A DNA stretch of 36,723 nucleotides from Candidatus Hopanoidivorans cymbastelae (GCA_028283145.1 JAPYNY010000015.1:1-36723), one strand, 5' to 3'; positions 16,356 to 25,868 are shown, counted from the first letter of the stretch. Notes: a model not told the origin generated them from the sequence alone. Made by a program: numbers and translations.

Positions 16356-17485
16356 CCAACCAGACTTCTTTTGCCCCCTTCACGCCCATGCCCTCCATGG
16401 ATGTGGCTGCGCGCCTGCCTCGCCTGCGCGAAGTTCTAGCTGATGAGCCTTGCGATATTTTGGTGCTTTCAAATCTAACCAACATTCTTTGGCTGACCGG
16501 CTTTGCGGGCTCGGCTGGCACTGTGGTGGTAACCGATACGGAGTGCACCCTCATCACCGATGGGCGCTACGCCTTTCAAGCTCCCGAGCAAATCGCCGCC
16601 GCAGGCTCGGCTGTGGAAGTTCAAATTTCACGCAGCGCCAAGGAGCAAAACCAAATGCTGCTGGCAACTCTAGAGGATGGGGCTGTGGTGGGGTTAGAGG
16701 CTGAGCACATCTCATGGGCCACTCAGCTGTCTTGGGCGGAAAAGCTTTCGCAGGAGCCAGTCCCCATAAACGGGGTGGTTGAAAAACTGCGCCGACGCAA
16801 AGACGCAGGGGAAATAGCCAGAATCGCCAAAGCTGCTGCCATAGTTGACTCGGCCCTGGAAGAAATTTTCCAAGTTCTTGCCAGCGATGCCACCCAATAC
16901 GCCGAACAAGATCTGGCTGCAGATTTGGATCATCAAATCAGACGCAGGGGAGCCTCTGAGTTGGCCTTTGAGACCATTGTGGCTGCGGGGCCGAACAGCG
17001 CTCTGCCACACGCCCGTCCCAGTTCCAGGAAAATCCAGCGGGGGGAGCTGTTGCTGATAGATGTGGGAGCGGTTTATGACGGCTACCGCTCCGACATGAC
17101 CCGAACATTTTCACTGGGCCAGCCCTCTGAAGCCGAAGCTGAAATTTGGCAAGTTGTCAGAGAAGCTCAACAGCTTGGCGTTGAAGCTGTGCGGGCAGGC
17201 TCAACTACCGGAGCGATAGACGAAGTCTGTCGCCACAGAATCAAGGATGCCGGCTGGGGTGAGGCCTTCATGCACAGCACAGGACATGGCGTAGGCTTAG
17301 ATATTCACGAGCAACCCGCGGTCAGCGCCAAAACTAAAGAAGTTCTCCAAGCTGGAGAAATTATCACCGTGGAGCCAGGAATTTATCTGCAAGACCTAGG
17401 AGGAGTCAGGCTGGAAGACACCGTTCTGGTGCAACCAGACGCCTGTCTGCCTCTCACTAAAACTCCTAAATTTCTAACGCTCTGA
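16352..17485 (+). CDS. pepP: Xaa-Pro aminopeptidase (M24 family)
   Basis: This is a cytosolic metallopeptidase that removes N-terminal residues ahead of proline. The 377-residue protein has a creatinase-type N-terminal domain (about 1-130, with [15 protein letters not shown]) and a pita-bread catalytic domain. Metal-ligand regions are [20 protein letters not shown], the [13 protein letters not shown] motif, TVEPGIYL and the final RLEDTVLV. Linkage to aroQ and efp is typical of actinobacteria, and the proximity to efp is thematically apt because both deal with proline. Confidence 0.92.
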   Translation: MTNQTSFAPFTPMPSMDVAARLPRLREVLADEPCDILVLSNLTNILWLTGFAGSAGTVVVTDTECTLITDGRYAFQAPEQIAAAGSAVEVQISRSAKEQNQMLLATLEDGAVVGLEAEHISWATQLSWAEKLSQEPVPINGVVEKLRRRKDAGEIARIAKAAAIVDSALEEIFQVLASDATQYAEQDLAADLDHQIRRRGASELAFETIVAAGPNSALPHARPSSRKIQRGELLLIDVGAVYDGYRSDMTRTFSLGQPSEAEAEIWQVVREAQQLGVEAVRAGSTTGAIDEVCRHRIKDAGWGEAFMHSTGHGVGLDIHEQPAVSAKTKEVLQAGEIITVEPGIYLQDLGGVRLEDTVLVQPDACLPLTKTPKFLTL

Positions 17486-17503
17486 AGAAAGCCGACTGCG
17501 CCC

Positions 17504-17555
17504 ATGCCAATCATAACCACCAACGACCTATGCCAATCATCACCACCAACGATTT
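17504..17555 (+). repeat. 26-bp tandem duplication of the efp start
   Basis: The 26 bp at 17530-17555 (efp codons 1 to 9) occur immediately upstream at 17504-17529 with three mismatches. The offset is not a multiple of three, so the upstream ATG is out of frame with efp. Confidence 0.85.
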
Positions 17556-17557
17556 GA
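17504..17557 (+). other. Possible 17-codon leader ORF overlapping the efp start
   Basis: The duplicated ATG opens a frame reading MPIITTND, then LCQSSPPTI, and stops at 17555-17557, inside efp. If translated, it would overlap the true start and end 28 bp into efp, so it could compete with efp initiation or couple to it. The purine-rich GAAGAAAG upstream (about 17484-17491) is too far from this ATG for a good ribosome site. Confidence 0.3.
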
Positions 17558-18093
17558 AGAACGGAATGACCTTGGATCTAGAGGGGGAGTTGTTCCAGGT
17601 AGTCGAGTTCCAGCACGTCAAGCCCGGCAAGGGCCATGCCTTTGTGAGAACAACCCTCAAGAACGCGCGCTCAGGCTCGGTCTTGGATCGTACCTTCAGA
17701 GCGGGCGAAAAAGTAGAACGCGCCATGATCGACAAACGTGAAATGCAGTTTCTCTACAGAGAGGGTAGCGACTTTGTCTTCATGGACAGCGAAAGCTATG
17801 AGCAGTTGCATGTGGGGGAAGTCGCAGTAGGGAACGCCCCCAGCTACATCACAGAAGGCGACACAGCTTTGTTGCTGATGTACAAGGGCGAGACTGTGGA
17901 GCTGCAGCTTCCAGCTTCAGTCGAGTTGGATATTGCTCACACCGAACCTGGGGTGCAAGGCGACCGGGTGTCAGGAGCTACCAAACCAGCCACATTGGAA
18001 ACTGGTCTGGTGGTGCAAGTGCCGTTGTTTTTGGAGACAGGTGAAAAAATCAAGGTGGATACCCGTTCGGGCAGCTACATCAGCCGTGCCTAG
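17530..18093 (+). CDS. efp: Elongation factor P
   Basis: EF-P binds between the ribosomal P and E sites and rescues stalling at polyproline. The 187-residue protein has the three-domain plan: a KOW-like N-terminal domain ([42 protein letters not shown]) and two OB folds. The tip loop KPGKGHAF has Lys at the usually modified position. The C-terminal signature is close to [17 protein letters not shown]. The start is ATG 17530, the second of two duplicated ATGs, which alone is in frame. Confidence 0.96.
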   Translation: MPIITTNDLKNGMTLDLEGELFQVVEFQHVKPGKGHAFVRTTLKNARSGSVLDRTFRAGEKVERAMIDKREMQFLYREGSDFVFMDSESYEQLHVGEVAVGNAPSYITEGDTALLLMYKGETVELQLPASVELDIAHTEPGVQGDRVSGATKPATLETGLVVQVPLFLETGEKIKVDTRSGSYISRA

Positions 18094-18102
18094 CGCCCGG
18101 TA

Positions 18103-19047
18103 ATGTCTCAGACCAACTTGAATGCGGACTCAGACGAGCAGTCGTCTGAAGCCGAGGTATCGTCCAGTTCAAACACTCCTTTAACCAGATCCAGAAGACG
18201 ATCCAGAGAGCTGGCTCTGGCCTTGCTCTACGAAGCTGAGTGCAAGCAAATCTCACTTGAGGAAGCGATAGCCAACCAATTAGCGCCGCCACCCGAATTC
18301 ACCGCTGCCTTGCTTCAGGGGGTGGCAGCCAATGCTGCATCCATCGATGCCAAAATCCAAGAACACACCCAAAAGTGGGACATTGAGCGCTTGCCAAAAG
18401 TGGATTTAGCTCTGCTGCGGATTGGCATTTATGAAGTTTGTCATAATCAGGATGTGCCGGTTGCGGTAGCCATAGATGAAGCGGTGGAGCTGGCCAAGCA
18501 ATATTCCACCCAGGACTCTTCTCGCTACATCAACGGCGTTCTTTCAGGTGTGCTCAAAGACCAGCGTGCCGAAGCACCCAACGATGGCGGACCGGCGCAG
18601 GGGGTTGGGCCGGCGCAAAAAGCCAACACAACCGCCACCGCCAACTCACTCGCTGCCAAATCCCACTCCGTTGCCCATCGAAGCGGCCAGCTAGTCCTGA
18701 GGGACGGCACAACTTTTTCAGGTGAACTCTTTGGCGCACAACCCAACGCAGGTTTTGCTTCAGGCGAGGTAGTCTTCAACACTTCCATCACCGGCTACCA
18801 GGAGATACTCACCGACCCATCGTATGCCGGGCAAATCATCACCTTCACCTACCCGCACATCGGCAATTACGGCATCACCCCGCAAGACATTGAAAGCGAA
18901 GTGCAAGCTTGTCGTGGCATTGTTGTGCGACATCTGACGATGCGTATGTTTCTGATTTTCTGGGAGATACCCCCGATGCCGAGCCGCGAACCTGGCGCAT
19001 TGTGGCCTATGACTTCGGCATCAAGCGTACCATCTTGCGCCAACTAG
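18103..19047 (+). CDS. nusB: NusB antitermination factor fused to a truncated CarA N-terminus
   Basis: Residues 30 to about 155 are NusB ([54 protein letters not shown]). NusB pairs with NusE/S10 on boxA RNA. With no stop, a linker with a duplicated GPAQ motif leads into the start of carbamoyl-phosphate synthase small subunit ([41 protein letters not shown]). No ATG, GTG or TTG in frame separates the linker from the CarA part. After GIVVRHL near 18,936 the frame no longer matches CarA and runs to a stop at 19047. NusB itself looks intact. The fusion suggests loss of DNA that usually lies between nusB and carA (pyrR, pyrB, pyrC). Confidence 0.85.
   Translation: MSQTNLNADSDEQSSEAEVSSSSNTPLTRSRRRSRELALALLYEAECKQISLEEAIANQLAPPPEFTAALLQGVAANAASIDAKIQEHTQKWDIERLPKVDLALLRIGIYEVCHNQDVPVAVAIDEAVELAKQYSTQDSSRYINGVLSGVLKDQRAEAPNDGGPAQGVGPAQKANTTATANSLAAKSHSVAHRSGQLVLRDGTTFSGELFGAQPNAGFASGEVVFNTSITGYQEILTDPSYAGQIITFTYPHIGNYGITPQDIESEVQACRGIVVRHLTMRMFLIFWEIPPMPSREPGALWPMTSASSVPSCAN
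18589..18618 (+). repeat. 18-bp-offset duplication in the NusB-CarA linker
   Basis: Two similar 12-bp units (18589-18600 and 18607-18618, two mismatches) encode GPAQ twice in the region joining NusB to CarA. Confidence 0.5.
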
Positions 19048-19559
19048 CCAGCTTTGCCGAAGTTGAAGTTGTCCCCGCTGCCACGCCCTATAACGAAGTG
19101 CTGGCACGACAGCCTCACGGTGTTTTCTTGTCCAACGGCCCTGGCGACCCCAGATGCAGCCCTGAGCTTGCAGCCAACGTTGAGAACCTGCTGGGAGAGC
19201 TGCCGGTTTTCGGCATTTGTCTGGGGCATCAAATCCTGGCACAGGCTCTAGGAGCTGAAATCATCAAACTTCCGTTCGGCCACCACGGCGGCAATCACCC
19301 CGTGGCCAACTGCGCTACGGGCGAGGTGGAAATTACCGCCCAAAACCACAACTTTGCAGTGGCATCTCCAAGCCCTTCGGCACCATTTGAAGTAACCCAC
19401 CTGAACTTGAATGACCACACTGTGGAAGGTCTGAAAGCAGCAGACATCTTTGCTTGGGGAGTGCAGTATCATCCTGAAGCCGGCCCTGGCCCTCACGACA
19501 GCCGCTATCTGTTTGCTGAATTTCGCCAAATGCTGGAAGCCTTCCACAAGCGTAGTTAG
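18690..19559 (+). pseudogene. carA: carA with internal deletion and frame change
   Basis: CarA supplies ammonia from glutamine to CarB for carbamoyl phosphate. The N-terminal third is in one frame up to about 18,936. The rest, from about 18,930 to 19,559, is in another frame: [31 protein letters not shown] with the nucleophilic Cys, FGHHGGNHPV, ITAQNHNFAV and QYHPEAGPGPHD with the catalytic His and Glu. The glutaminase domain is therefore complete. Compared with the family (about 380 residues), roughly 100 residues between the VVRxL motif and the AYDFG motif are missing. The C-terminal frame is open from a TTG at 18909 and could make a free glutaminase domain. A simple one-base sequencing error cannot explain both the loss and the frame change; an assembly collapse could. 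Confidence 0.75.
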
Positions 19560-19601
19560 CCGAGCGTCATTGGAATTCGCAGCTCCGCCCAGCCCCGCCA
19601 C

Positions 19602-19626
19602 TGATATGCCTGCTTGATATGCCCGC
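19602..19626 (+). repeat. 12-bp tandem duplication at the carB start
   Basis: TGATATGCCTGC (19602-19613) is repeated with one mismatch at 19615-19626, so the carB ATG at 19619 has a twin at 19606. The twin opens a three-codon frame (M-P-A-stop) ending at 19617, inside the second copy, just before the true start. Confidence 0.7.
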
Positions 19627-22600
19627 CCGCACCGATATCTCTTCCATTCTGATTATCGGCTCTGGCCCGATAGTCATAGGGCAGGCTTGCGAGTTTGACT
19701 ATTCAGGCGTTCAAGCCTGCCGAGTTTTGCGGCAGGAGGGCTACCGAGTGATCTTGGCCAACTCCAACCCCGCCACCATCATGACCGACCCTGGTTTTGC
19801 CGACGCCACCTATGTGGAGCCTCTGGTGCCCGAAATCATAGCTGCCATCATCGCCAAGGAAAAGCCCGATGCTCTGCTGCCCACCTTGGGGGGCCAAACA
19901 GCCTTGAATCTGGCTAAAGACCTGACCGACCAAGGGGTGCTGGAACAACACGGAGTGGAGTTGATCGGCGCCAACATGGAGGCCATTGCCACTGCCGAAG
20001 ACAGAGACCTCTTCAAGCGGGCCATGTCGGAGATAGGGCTGAAGTCTCCGCCTTCCGGCATTGCCCACACAGCCCAGGAAGCAGATGTGCTGTTGGAGAG
20101 TTTGGGATTGCCGGTGATTATCCGTCCGGCCTACATTCTGGGAGGCAAAGGCGCTACCATTGCTGCCACACCTGAGGAATTCAAAGCTGCCGTCGCCAAC
20201 GGTCTGGCTGCAAGCCCAATTTCAGAAATCCTCATTGAAACCTCCATAGCCGGCTGGAAAGAATTTGAGCTGGAAGTAATGCGCGACAAAGCCGACAACT
20301 GCGTGGTGGTCTGCTCAATCGAGAATTTCGATCCGATGGGAGTGCACACTGGCGACAGCATTACCGTGGCTCCAGTTCAAACGCTTTCCGATGCCGAATA
20401 CCAAGTTATGCGCAACGCTGCTTTTGCTTGCATGCGAAGAGTCGGGGTTGAAACTGGCGGTTCAAATGTGCAGTTCGCCGTCAATCCCCAAGACGGAACA
20501 CAAGTCATCATCGAGATGAACCCCCGCGTGAGCCGCTCTTCGGCGCTGGCTTCCAAGGCTACTGGGTTTCCCATCGCCAAAATAGCTGCTCGTCTGGCGG
20601 TCGGTTACACCTTGGACGAAATTCAAAACGACATCACCCAAGCCACTCCTGCCTGCTTTGAGCCGTCCATTGATTACGTGGTCACCAAGATTCCCCGCTG
20701 GGCATTTGAGAAGTTTCCCGGTACCCGCCCAACTTTGGGGGCCGCCATGCAGTCGGTCGGAGAGGTGATGGCTTTGGGGCGCACTTTTGCCGAGTCGATG
20801 CAAAAGGCCATCAGGTCGCTGGAGCAGGGTCGTTTCGGTTTGAATTGCGACCCAGGGGAGCAGCGCTGGCAAAACCTTACCGAACAAGAGTTGCTCGCCC
20901 GCCTGTCCGAACCCACCCCAGACAGGATTTTTGAGGTTGAGGCAGCACTGCGGAGAGGCATCGTGCCTGAGACGATCAACCAAGCCTGCGGCATTGACCT
21001 TTGGTTTTTGGATCAGCTTGAAACCATCACTGCAGAGCGCAAGCAGTTGTCTAGCTTCAGCAGTGCCAGTTTGCCGGCGGAAGGTTGGCGCAGTGCTCTG
21101 CGTCACGGTTTCTGCGATGCTCAGCTGGCTTGGCTCTGGGGCGAAGAGCTTGACGCTGTTTCAGCTGCTCGAAAAGCCAGCGGGATCAAGCCCACTTTCA
21201 AAACGGTCGACACCTGCGCCGCCGAGTTTGAAGCCCACACGCCATACCATTATTCCACTTATGAAGACTCAGATGAAGTTGTAGCTTCCCCCAAAGACAA
21301 GGTGATGATTCTGGGGGCTGGGCCCAACCGTATCGGGCAGGGCATTGAGTTCGACTACTGCTGCGTCCATGCTGCTATGGCACTTAGGGAGGCGGGCTAC
21401 GAAACCATCATGGTCAACTGCAATCCTGAGACTGTCTCCACCGACTACGACACCAGCGACCGGCTCTATTTTGAACCCCTGAGCAGCCAAGATGTGCTGG
21501 AAGTCATAGAAGTTGAACGGCGGGTAGCTGAGGCAGCGGCGCAGTCGGGAGGCAGAACAAGTTCAGTGGTAGGTATCATCATTGGCTTGGGCGGCCAAAC
21601 CCCGTTGAAATTGGCTCATGATCTGCCAGAGGAACTGATAGCGGGAACCAAACCCAACTCTATTGACATGGCCGAAGACCGGGAACGCTGGTCTGCGTTG
21701 TGCCGTCAAATCGGGATTCCGCAACCTCCCAGCAATATCGCCACCACATTAGAGCAAGCTTTGTCAGCAGCTGCAGAAATCGGCTATCCGCTGCTGGTGC
21801 GTCCTTCTTATGTGTTGGGTGGTCGAGCTATGGTCATCGCTCACAACTCCGACCAGTTGCGTGAAGCCTTTGAGGAAATTGCCGATTCTCTAAGCCGGGA
21901 GGGTTCCCTTTCTTCTGACCGACCGATCTTGCTAGACAAATTTCTGGAAGATGCCACCGAAGTGGATGTGGATGCGGTGCGCGACCACACAGGGCAGGTG
22001 TTGATCGGTGGGGTCATGGAACATGTGGAAGAAGCCGGGGTGCATTCTGGCGACAGCGCCTGTGTGCTGCCCCCGCGTAACCTTTCACAACCATGTCTGA
22101 GCACGCTGGTTGATTACACCCACAAGATTGCCCACGCCTTGGATGTAATCGGCCCGCTCAACGTGCAGTATGTGGTAACGGGCAGACCAGAAAAAGTTTT
22201 AGTCATTGAAGCCAATCCCCGGGCGTCTCGCACAGTGCCCTTTGTGGCTAAGGCAACAGGAGTTCCCTTGGCTAAAATCGCTGCCAGGGTGATGCTGGGA
22301 GCCACTTTGGAAGAACTCCGCCAAGAGGGTTTGCTGGCGGGTCTGCTGCCACCCGATTTGCAACACGTGGCGGTGAAAGAAGCCGTATTGCCGTTCAACC
22401 GATTTCCAGAATCCGATACGCTTTTGGGCCCGGAAATGCGCTCCACGGGTGAAGTCATGGGTATTGACAAAACCTTCGGTATGGCTTTTCTGAAGAGCCA
22501 GTTGGCTGCTGGCACAAATTTACCCAAGGAAGGGAATGTGCTGTTTGTGCTGCCAGCAGATAAATTTATACCGCTAGCCCAGGAATTTGCCGAGTTGGGC

Positions 22601-22873
22601 TTTCAAGTTTGGCTAGCTACCGATGACAAGGGAATCTCAGGCGAACTAGAAGTCTTGAGCTATGAAGCAGCAGCCGCGCGCATCTCTGAGATACAACTGG
22701 CTGTCATCCCCGAACAACTCAACACATCGGCTTCAAAGCTACGCATTCAGGCTTCCAACAACAATATCCCGCTGTTGACTACCTACGCAGCTACCCAAGC
22801 TGCCCTAGAAGCCATCAAACAGTCACAAGCACAAACTTTGGAAGTCCGCCCGCTACAGCTTTACAATCCATAG
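19619..22873 (+). CDS. carB: Carbamoyl-phosphate synthase large subunit
   Basis: CarB makes carbamoyl phosphate from bicarbonate, ammonia and two ATP for pyrimidine and arginine synthesis. The 1,084-residue protein is full length. Two ATP-grasp halves are visible: the first with [27 protein letters not shown] and [13 protein letters not shown], the second with [28 protein letters not shown] and [14 protein letters not shown]. NPRxSRSSA-type and [16 protein letters not shown] motifs are present. A C-terminal MGS-like allosteric domain covers about residues 960-1075. The start is ATG 19619, matching the usual MPxRxDI N-terminus. It looks intact although the carA upstream appears damaged. Confidence 0.96.
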   Translation: MPARTDISSILIIGSGPIVIGQACEFDYSGVQACRVLRQEGYRVILANSNPATIMTDPGFADATYVEPLVPEIIAAIIAKEKPDALLPTLGGQTALNLAKDLTDQGVLEQHGVELIGANMEAIATAEDRDLFKRAMSEIGLKSPPSGIAHTAQEADVLLESLGLPVIIRPAYILGGKGATIAATPEEFKAAVANGLAASPISEILIETSIAGWKEFELEVMRDKADNCVVVCSIENFDPMGVHTGDSITVAPVQTLSDAEYQVMRNAAFACMRRVGVETGGSNVQFAVNPQDGTQVIIEMNPRVSRSSALASKATGFPIAKIAARLAVGYTLDEIQNDITQATPACFEPSIDYVVTKIPRWAFEKFPGTRPTLGAAMQSVGEVMALGRTFAESMQKAIRSLEQGRFGLNCDPGEQRWQNLTEQELLARLSEPTPDRIFEVEAALRRGIVPETINQACGIDLWFLDQLETITAERKQLSSFSSASLPAEGWRSALRHGFCDAQLAWLWGEELDAVSAARKASGIKPTFKTVDTCAAEFEAHTPYHYSTYEDSDEVVASPKDKVMILGAGPNRIGQGIEFDYCCVHAAMALREAGYETIMVNCNPETVSTDYDTSDRLYFEPLSSQDVLEVIEVERRVAEAAAQSGGRTSSVVGIIIGLGGQTPLKLAHDLPEELIAGTKPNSIDMAEDRERWSALCRQIGIPQPPSNIATTLEQALSAAAEIGYPLLVRPSYVLGGRAMVIAHNSDQLREAFEEIADSLSREGSLSSDRPILLDKFLEDATEVDVDAVRDHTGQVLIGGVMEHVEEAGVHSGDSACVLPPRNLSQPCLSTLVDYTHKIAHALDVIGPLNVQYVVTGRPEKVLVIEANPRASRTVPFVAKATGVPLAKIAARVMLGATLEELRQEGLLAGLLPPDLQHVAVKEAVLPFNRFPESDTLLGPEMRSTGEVMGIDKTFGMAFLKSQLAAGTNLPKEGNVLFVLPADKFIPLAQEFAELGFQVWLATDDKGISGELEVLSYEAAAARISEIQLAVIPEQLNTSASKLRIQASNNNIPLLTTYAATQAALEAIKQSQAQTLEVRPLQLYNP

Positions 22874-22877
22874 CCTC

Positions 22878-22891
22878 AGCTAGAAGCTAGA
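22878..22891 (+). repeat. 7-bp tandem duplication between carB and fhs ends
   Basis: AGCTAGA is repeated head to tail; the second copy contains the fhs stop codon (read on the minus strand). Only 13 bp separate the stops of the two convergent genes, and no convincing bidirectional terminator is visible. Confidence 0.5.
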
Positions 22892-24578
22892 ACAGCCCTA
22901 CGATCTCGCCGTTTTCATCCAAGTCAATTTCAAAAGCCGCCGGTGCGCTGCCCAAGCCGGGCATGGTTCTCATGTCGCCGCAGATGGGATACAGAAAACC
23001 TGCTCCAACCGAAGCCCTTACCTCCCGCACTGGTAAAGTCCAGCCAGTGGGAGCACCGATTAGTTTCGGCTCCGATGACAGCGACAGATGCGTTTTGGCA
23101 ATGCACACTGGAAGGTCGCTGAAACCAGCAGCGGTGTAGGTAGCCAACTGGCGCTTGGCAGCAGGTGTGTAGGAGACATCTTCAGCTCCGTAAACCTTGG
23201 TGGCAACAGCTTTTATCTTGTCTTCCAAGGAGACATCATCGGGATACAGCAGCGAGAAAGCGCTGTCTTCCTGGGCTGCCTCTTCCACCACTTCAGCTAA
23301 CCCCACAGCTCCTGCGCCTCCGTCAGTAAAATGGGTGCTGACAGCGCTTCTCACACCCTCCTCAGCACAGATTTCAGCAATAGCCCTGTGTTCACTCTCA
23401 AAATCGGTTGGGAAGGCATTGATGGCCACCACAGGGCTGACCCCATGCAAGGCGATGTTTTGAATTTGCTTGCGCAAATTGGCTGAGCCAGCATGAACCT
23501 CATCTGGGTTTTCAGCCAGCATAGCTTCAGGCAATGGACGTCCAGCCACAATACGATGGTTGCCCGACTGGCTCTTGAGCGCCCGAACTGTGCACACCAG
23601 CACGGCAGCATCAGGGTGCAGCCCAGAAACGCGGCACTTGATATTGAAGAACCTCTCGGCTCCCATGTCGGCCCCGAAACCTGCTTCCGTAAGGAGGTAA
23701 TCACCGCTGTGAATACCAATCAAATCTGCCACAACCGAGGAATTTCCCGTAGCGATGTTGCCGAAGGGGCCGGTGTGCACTAAAACAGGAGTTTGCTCTA
23801 AAGTCTGCATCAAGGTGGGCTTCAAGGCATCTTTCAAAATTACGGCAGCTGCGCCCGCCGCCTTGATTTCTTCGGCAGTTACAGGATCGCCATCTTTGGT
23901 GTAACCCACCACCACACGTCCCAAACGCTGCCTCATATCGGCTTGGGACACACTCAGCGCCAGCAGTGCCATAAGCTCCGAAGCTGCGGTAATGTCAAAA
24001 CCGCTTTGCCTGGGCACTCCGTCCAGCCTGGTGCCCAAGCCAACCACGATATTGCGCAGGGCACGGTCGTTGATGTCCAGCACCCGGCGCCAAGTGATAT
24101 TATGCAAATCTAAATTGCTCTTGTTGCCGTGATATAAGTGAGCATCCAAGATAGCGGCACACATATTGTGGGCTGCCGTAACGGCATGCATGTCGCCTGT
24201 CAAGTGCAAGTTCAGCAACTCCATCGGCACCACTTGGCTGTAGCCGCCACCCGCAGCTCCGCCCTTGATGCCAAAGGTAGGGCCCATAGAAGGCTGGCGC
24301 AAGGTAATCATGGCTGAGCGATTCAGGTGTGAGAACCCCTGCCCCAAGCCCACTGTGGTGGTGGTCTTGCCTTCCCCGAAAGGTGTGGGAGTAACCGCCG
24401 AAACAAGAACATATTTGGCTCTGGGGCGACCCGACATCATTTCCACAGCATCAAGAGATACTTTGGCGGTGCCCGATCCGTAGGCTTCCAGGCATTCTTG
24501 GGGGATATTTGCTTGAGTAGCTATCTCAGACAGAGGCAACAGGGTGGCTTCTCGGGCAATCTCAAGATCGGATTTCAT
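22887..24578 (-). CDS. fhs: Formate-tetrahydrofolate ligase
   Basis: Fhs makes 10-formyl-THF from formate, THF and ATP, feeding purine synthesis and, through fmt in this window, formyl-Met-tRNA. The protein of about 563 residues shows VSAVTPTPFGEGKTTTTVGL with the P-loop, RQPSMGPTFGIKGGAAGGGYSQV, GDMHAVTAAHNM, VVALNAF-like VVAINAFPTD, and the C-terminal GDMRTMPGLGSAPAA. ATG 24578 is preferred over an upstream TTG because GGAGGT lies six bases before it. It is alone on the minus strand inside the plus-strand block, at a place where pyrimidine genes often lie. Confidence 0.96.
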   Translation of the reverse strand: MKSDLEIAREATLLPLSEIATQANIPQECLEAYGSGTAKVSLDAVEMMSGRPRAKYVLVSAVTPTPFGEGKTTTTVGLGQGFSHLNRSAMITLRQPSMGPTFGIKGGAAGGGYSQVVPMELLNLHLTGDMHAVTAAHNMCAAILDAHLYHGNKSNLDLHNITWRRVLDINDRALRNIVVGLGTRLDGVPRQSGFDITAASELMALLALSVSQADMRQRLGRVVVGYTKDGDPVTAEEIKAAGAAAVILKDALKPTLMQTLEQTPVLVHTGPFGNIATGNSSVVADLIGIHSGDYLLTEAGFGADMGAERFFNIKCRVSGLHPDAAVLVCTVRALKSQSGNHRIVAGRPLPEAMLAENPDEVHAGSANLRKQIQNIALHGVSPVVAINAFPTDFESEHRAIAEICAEEGVRSAVSTHFTDGGAGAVGLAEVVEEAAQEDSAFSLLYPDDVSLEDKIKAVATKVYGAEDVSYTPAAKRQLATYTAAGFSDLPVCIAKTHLSLSSEPKLIGAPTGWTLPVREVRASVGAGFLYPICGDMRTMPGLGSAPAAFEIDLDENGEIVGLF

Positions 24579-24584
24579 AGGTGA

Positions 24585-24590
24585 ACCTCC
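24585..24590 (-). promoter_or_regulatory. Strong ribosome binding site of fhs
   Basis: On the minus strand GGAGGT sits six bases before ATG 24578. It is one of the best Shine-Dalgarno sites in the window and decides the start. The 180-bp gap between fhs and mihF holds no other gene I can support. Confidence 0.75.
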
Positions 24591-24758
24591 AGTAAGTTGC
24601 ACAGCGGTTATGCGGCAAATCCAGTTTGCTGTGGCTTGGTTTCGTCAGGAATTTGCTGTATTGGTGAATTTTAGCTTTTTGGGAAGAGGTTTTTTGAGCT
24701 GCGGCTTAGAACCCCCAAAAACTTTGATAGTCAAGCTTTCATTATTACGCTTGTTTTA

Positions 24759-25244
24759 ATGTCTGCCAGCGAAGTCAGCCCAAGCGAAGTCAGCCTTGAC
24801 CCCCGCAATCAAGCTATAAGCAACTGGCAAGCTGATTGTGAAAAAATATTTGAGAAAGTTCGCCAACAGCTTCAACAAAGAGATGAGCTTTGCTCGCGGA
24901 TAGTCAGCGGGGAGTTGGCGTTGCAGACTTTGCTACTTGAAAAAGACCTGTCTCAAGCTGAGTTGGAAACCAAGCTGCTTACGATTTTAGACAGCTTGCC
25001 TGAGTTGGGCAAAGTGCCGGCGCGTAAGATTCTCCAAGAGCGACAAAGCTGGAGAATCGGACAGTTCAGCAAACAAGAGCTTTCAGACATCGTCCAGCAA
25101 GTTGCTCAGGCGATCGGCAAGAAAGCCGCAGGTGGCAAAGCGTTGGGAGGCCAGAAGACAACTGCCCAGAAGGCAACTGCTCAGAAAACAAAGGGCCACA
25201 AATCAAATGCCCAGCAGACACAGCCGGGCACATCCGCCACCTAA
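24759..25244 (+). CDS. mihF: Actinobacterial integration host factor (mIHF-like)
   Basis: This is a nucleoid DNA-binding protein unrelated to proteobacterial IHF. In the 161-residue protein, residues about 45-120 match the mIHF core: an N-terminal helix, a Leu-rich stretch (LETKLLTILDSL) and the helix-hairpin-helix-like LPELGKVPARKILQE followed by the RIGQFSKQEL region. A Lys/Ala/Gln-rich tail of about 35 residues contains a tandem 15-bp duplication. The N-terminus also carries a duplicated SEVSP/SEVSL. The position directly before gmk is standard. No ribosome site is visible. Mycobacterial forms are of comparable core size, but I do not recognise this tail from them. Confidence 0.85.
   Translation: MSASEVSPSEVSLDPRNQAISNWQADCEKIFEKVRQQLQQRDELCSRIVSGELALQTLLLEKDLSQAELETKLLTILDSLPELGKVPARKILQERQSWRIGQFSKQELSDIVQQVAQAIGKKAAGGKALGGQKTTAQKATAQKTKGHKSNAQQTQPGTSAT
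24768..24797 (+). repeat. 15-bp tandem duplication at the mihF N-terminus
   Basis: Two adjacent units share their first 13 bases and encode SEVSP then SEVSL at residues 4-13. Confidence 0.75.
25151..25195 (+). repeat. 15-bp tandem repeats in the mihF tail
   Basis: 25151-25165 and 25166-25180 differ at one base, and a decayed third copy follows at 25181-25195. They encode QKTTA, QKATA and QKTKG, lengthening the basic tail. Confidence 0.7.
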
Positions 25245-25253
25245 AGGACTGCC

Positions 25254-25823
25254 GTGACTTCTTTTTCTGGCATAATCGTGCTGTTCGGGCCAAGTGGGGT
25301 AGGCAAAAGCACCATAGCCATAGAGTTGGCCGAGCAGTGCTCAGATTTGTGGTTGAGCCGATCTTGGACCACACGCCAGCGTCGGTCGCAGGAGTCGCCG
25401 CAAAGCTACAAATTCGTTACTGAGGAGCAGTTTTTAGCTCACAGAGACGCCGGCGGATTTTTGGAGTGGGACGAATTTCTGGGCAACTATTATGGCACTC
25501 CCATACCTGAAGCCCCGCCGGGCCAAGACGTGCTTTTGGAAATCACTTTGGACGGAGCTGAGCAAGTCAGCAAAAAACACCCCCAGGCTCTGTTGATTTT
25601 CGTAGATACACCTTCAAAACGCGAGCAAAAGCTGCGTTTGAGGCAGCGTGGTGGTTCAGCTTTGAATAGACGGAAACGACTGATACGCAGCAAACTGGAG
25701 CGCAAGCTAAGCAAAAAGCTGACTGACATCCACGTCATCAACGACGACCTGGTCCAAACTGTGAATGAAATCTGTGAGATTATTCGAACTGCCCGCCTAA
25801 AAGCGCAAAAGCCACATCCATAG
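25254..25823 (+). CDS. gmk: Guanylate kinase
   Basis: Gmk phosphorylates GMP to GDP. The 189-residue protein has the P-loop FGPSGVGKST, an RSWTTRQRR GMP-binding region, the YKFVTEEQF segment, GGFLEWDEFLGNYYGTP and the Arg-rich lid (RLRQRGGSALNRRKRLIRSK). The start is GTG 25254, ten bases after the mihF stop, giving the usual N-terminus. Its lid is more basic than usual, and the common RP sequence before the GMP loop is replaced by SW. Confidence 0.93.
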   Translation: MTSFSGIIVLFGPSGVGKSTIAIELAEQCSDLWLSRSWTTRQRRSQESPQSYKFVTEEQFLAHRDAGGFLEWDEFLGNYYGTPIPEAPPGQDVLLEITLDGAEQVSKKHPQALLIFVDTPSKREQKLRLRQRGGSALNRRKRLIRSKLERKLSKKLTDIHVINDDLVQTVNEICEIIRTARLKAQKPHP

Positions 25824-25868
25824 CTATACTGAAGACTTGCCTGCTACTCCAAATCGATAGGAATTTTC

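Noticed and set aside
18900-18990. Programmed ribosomal frameshift in carA
   Set aside because: About 100 family residues are missing at the junction, and there is no slippery heptamer, so a frameshift alone cannot restore CarA.
24724-24748. Promoter TTGATA and TATTAC upstream of mihF
   Set aside because: The spacing is only 13 bp, too short for a standard sigma-70-type promoter; left undecided.
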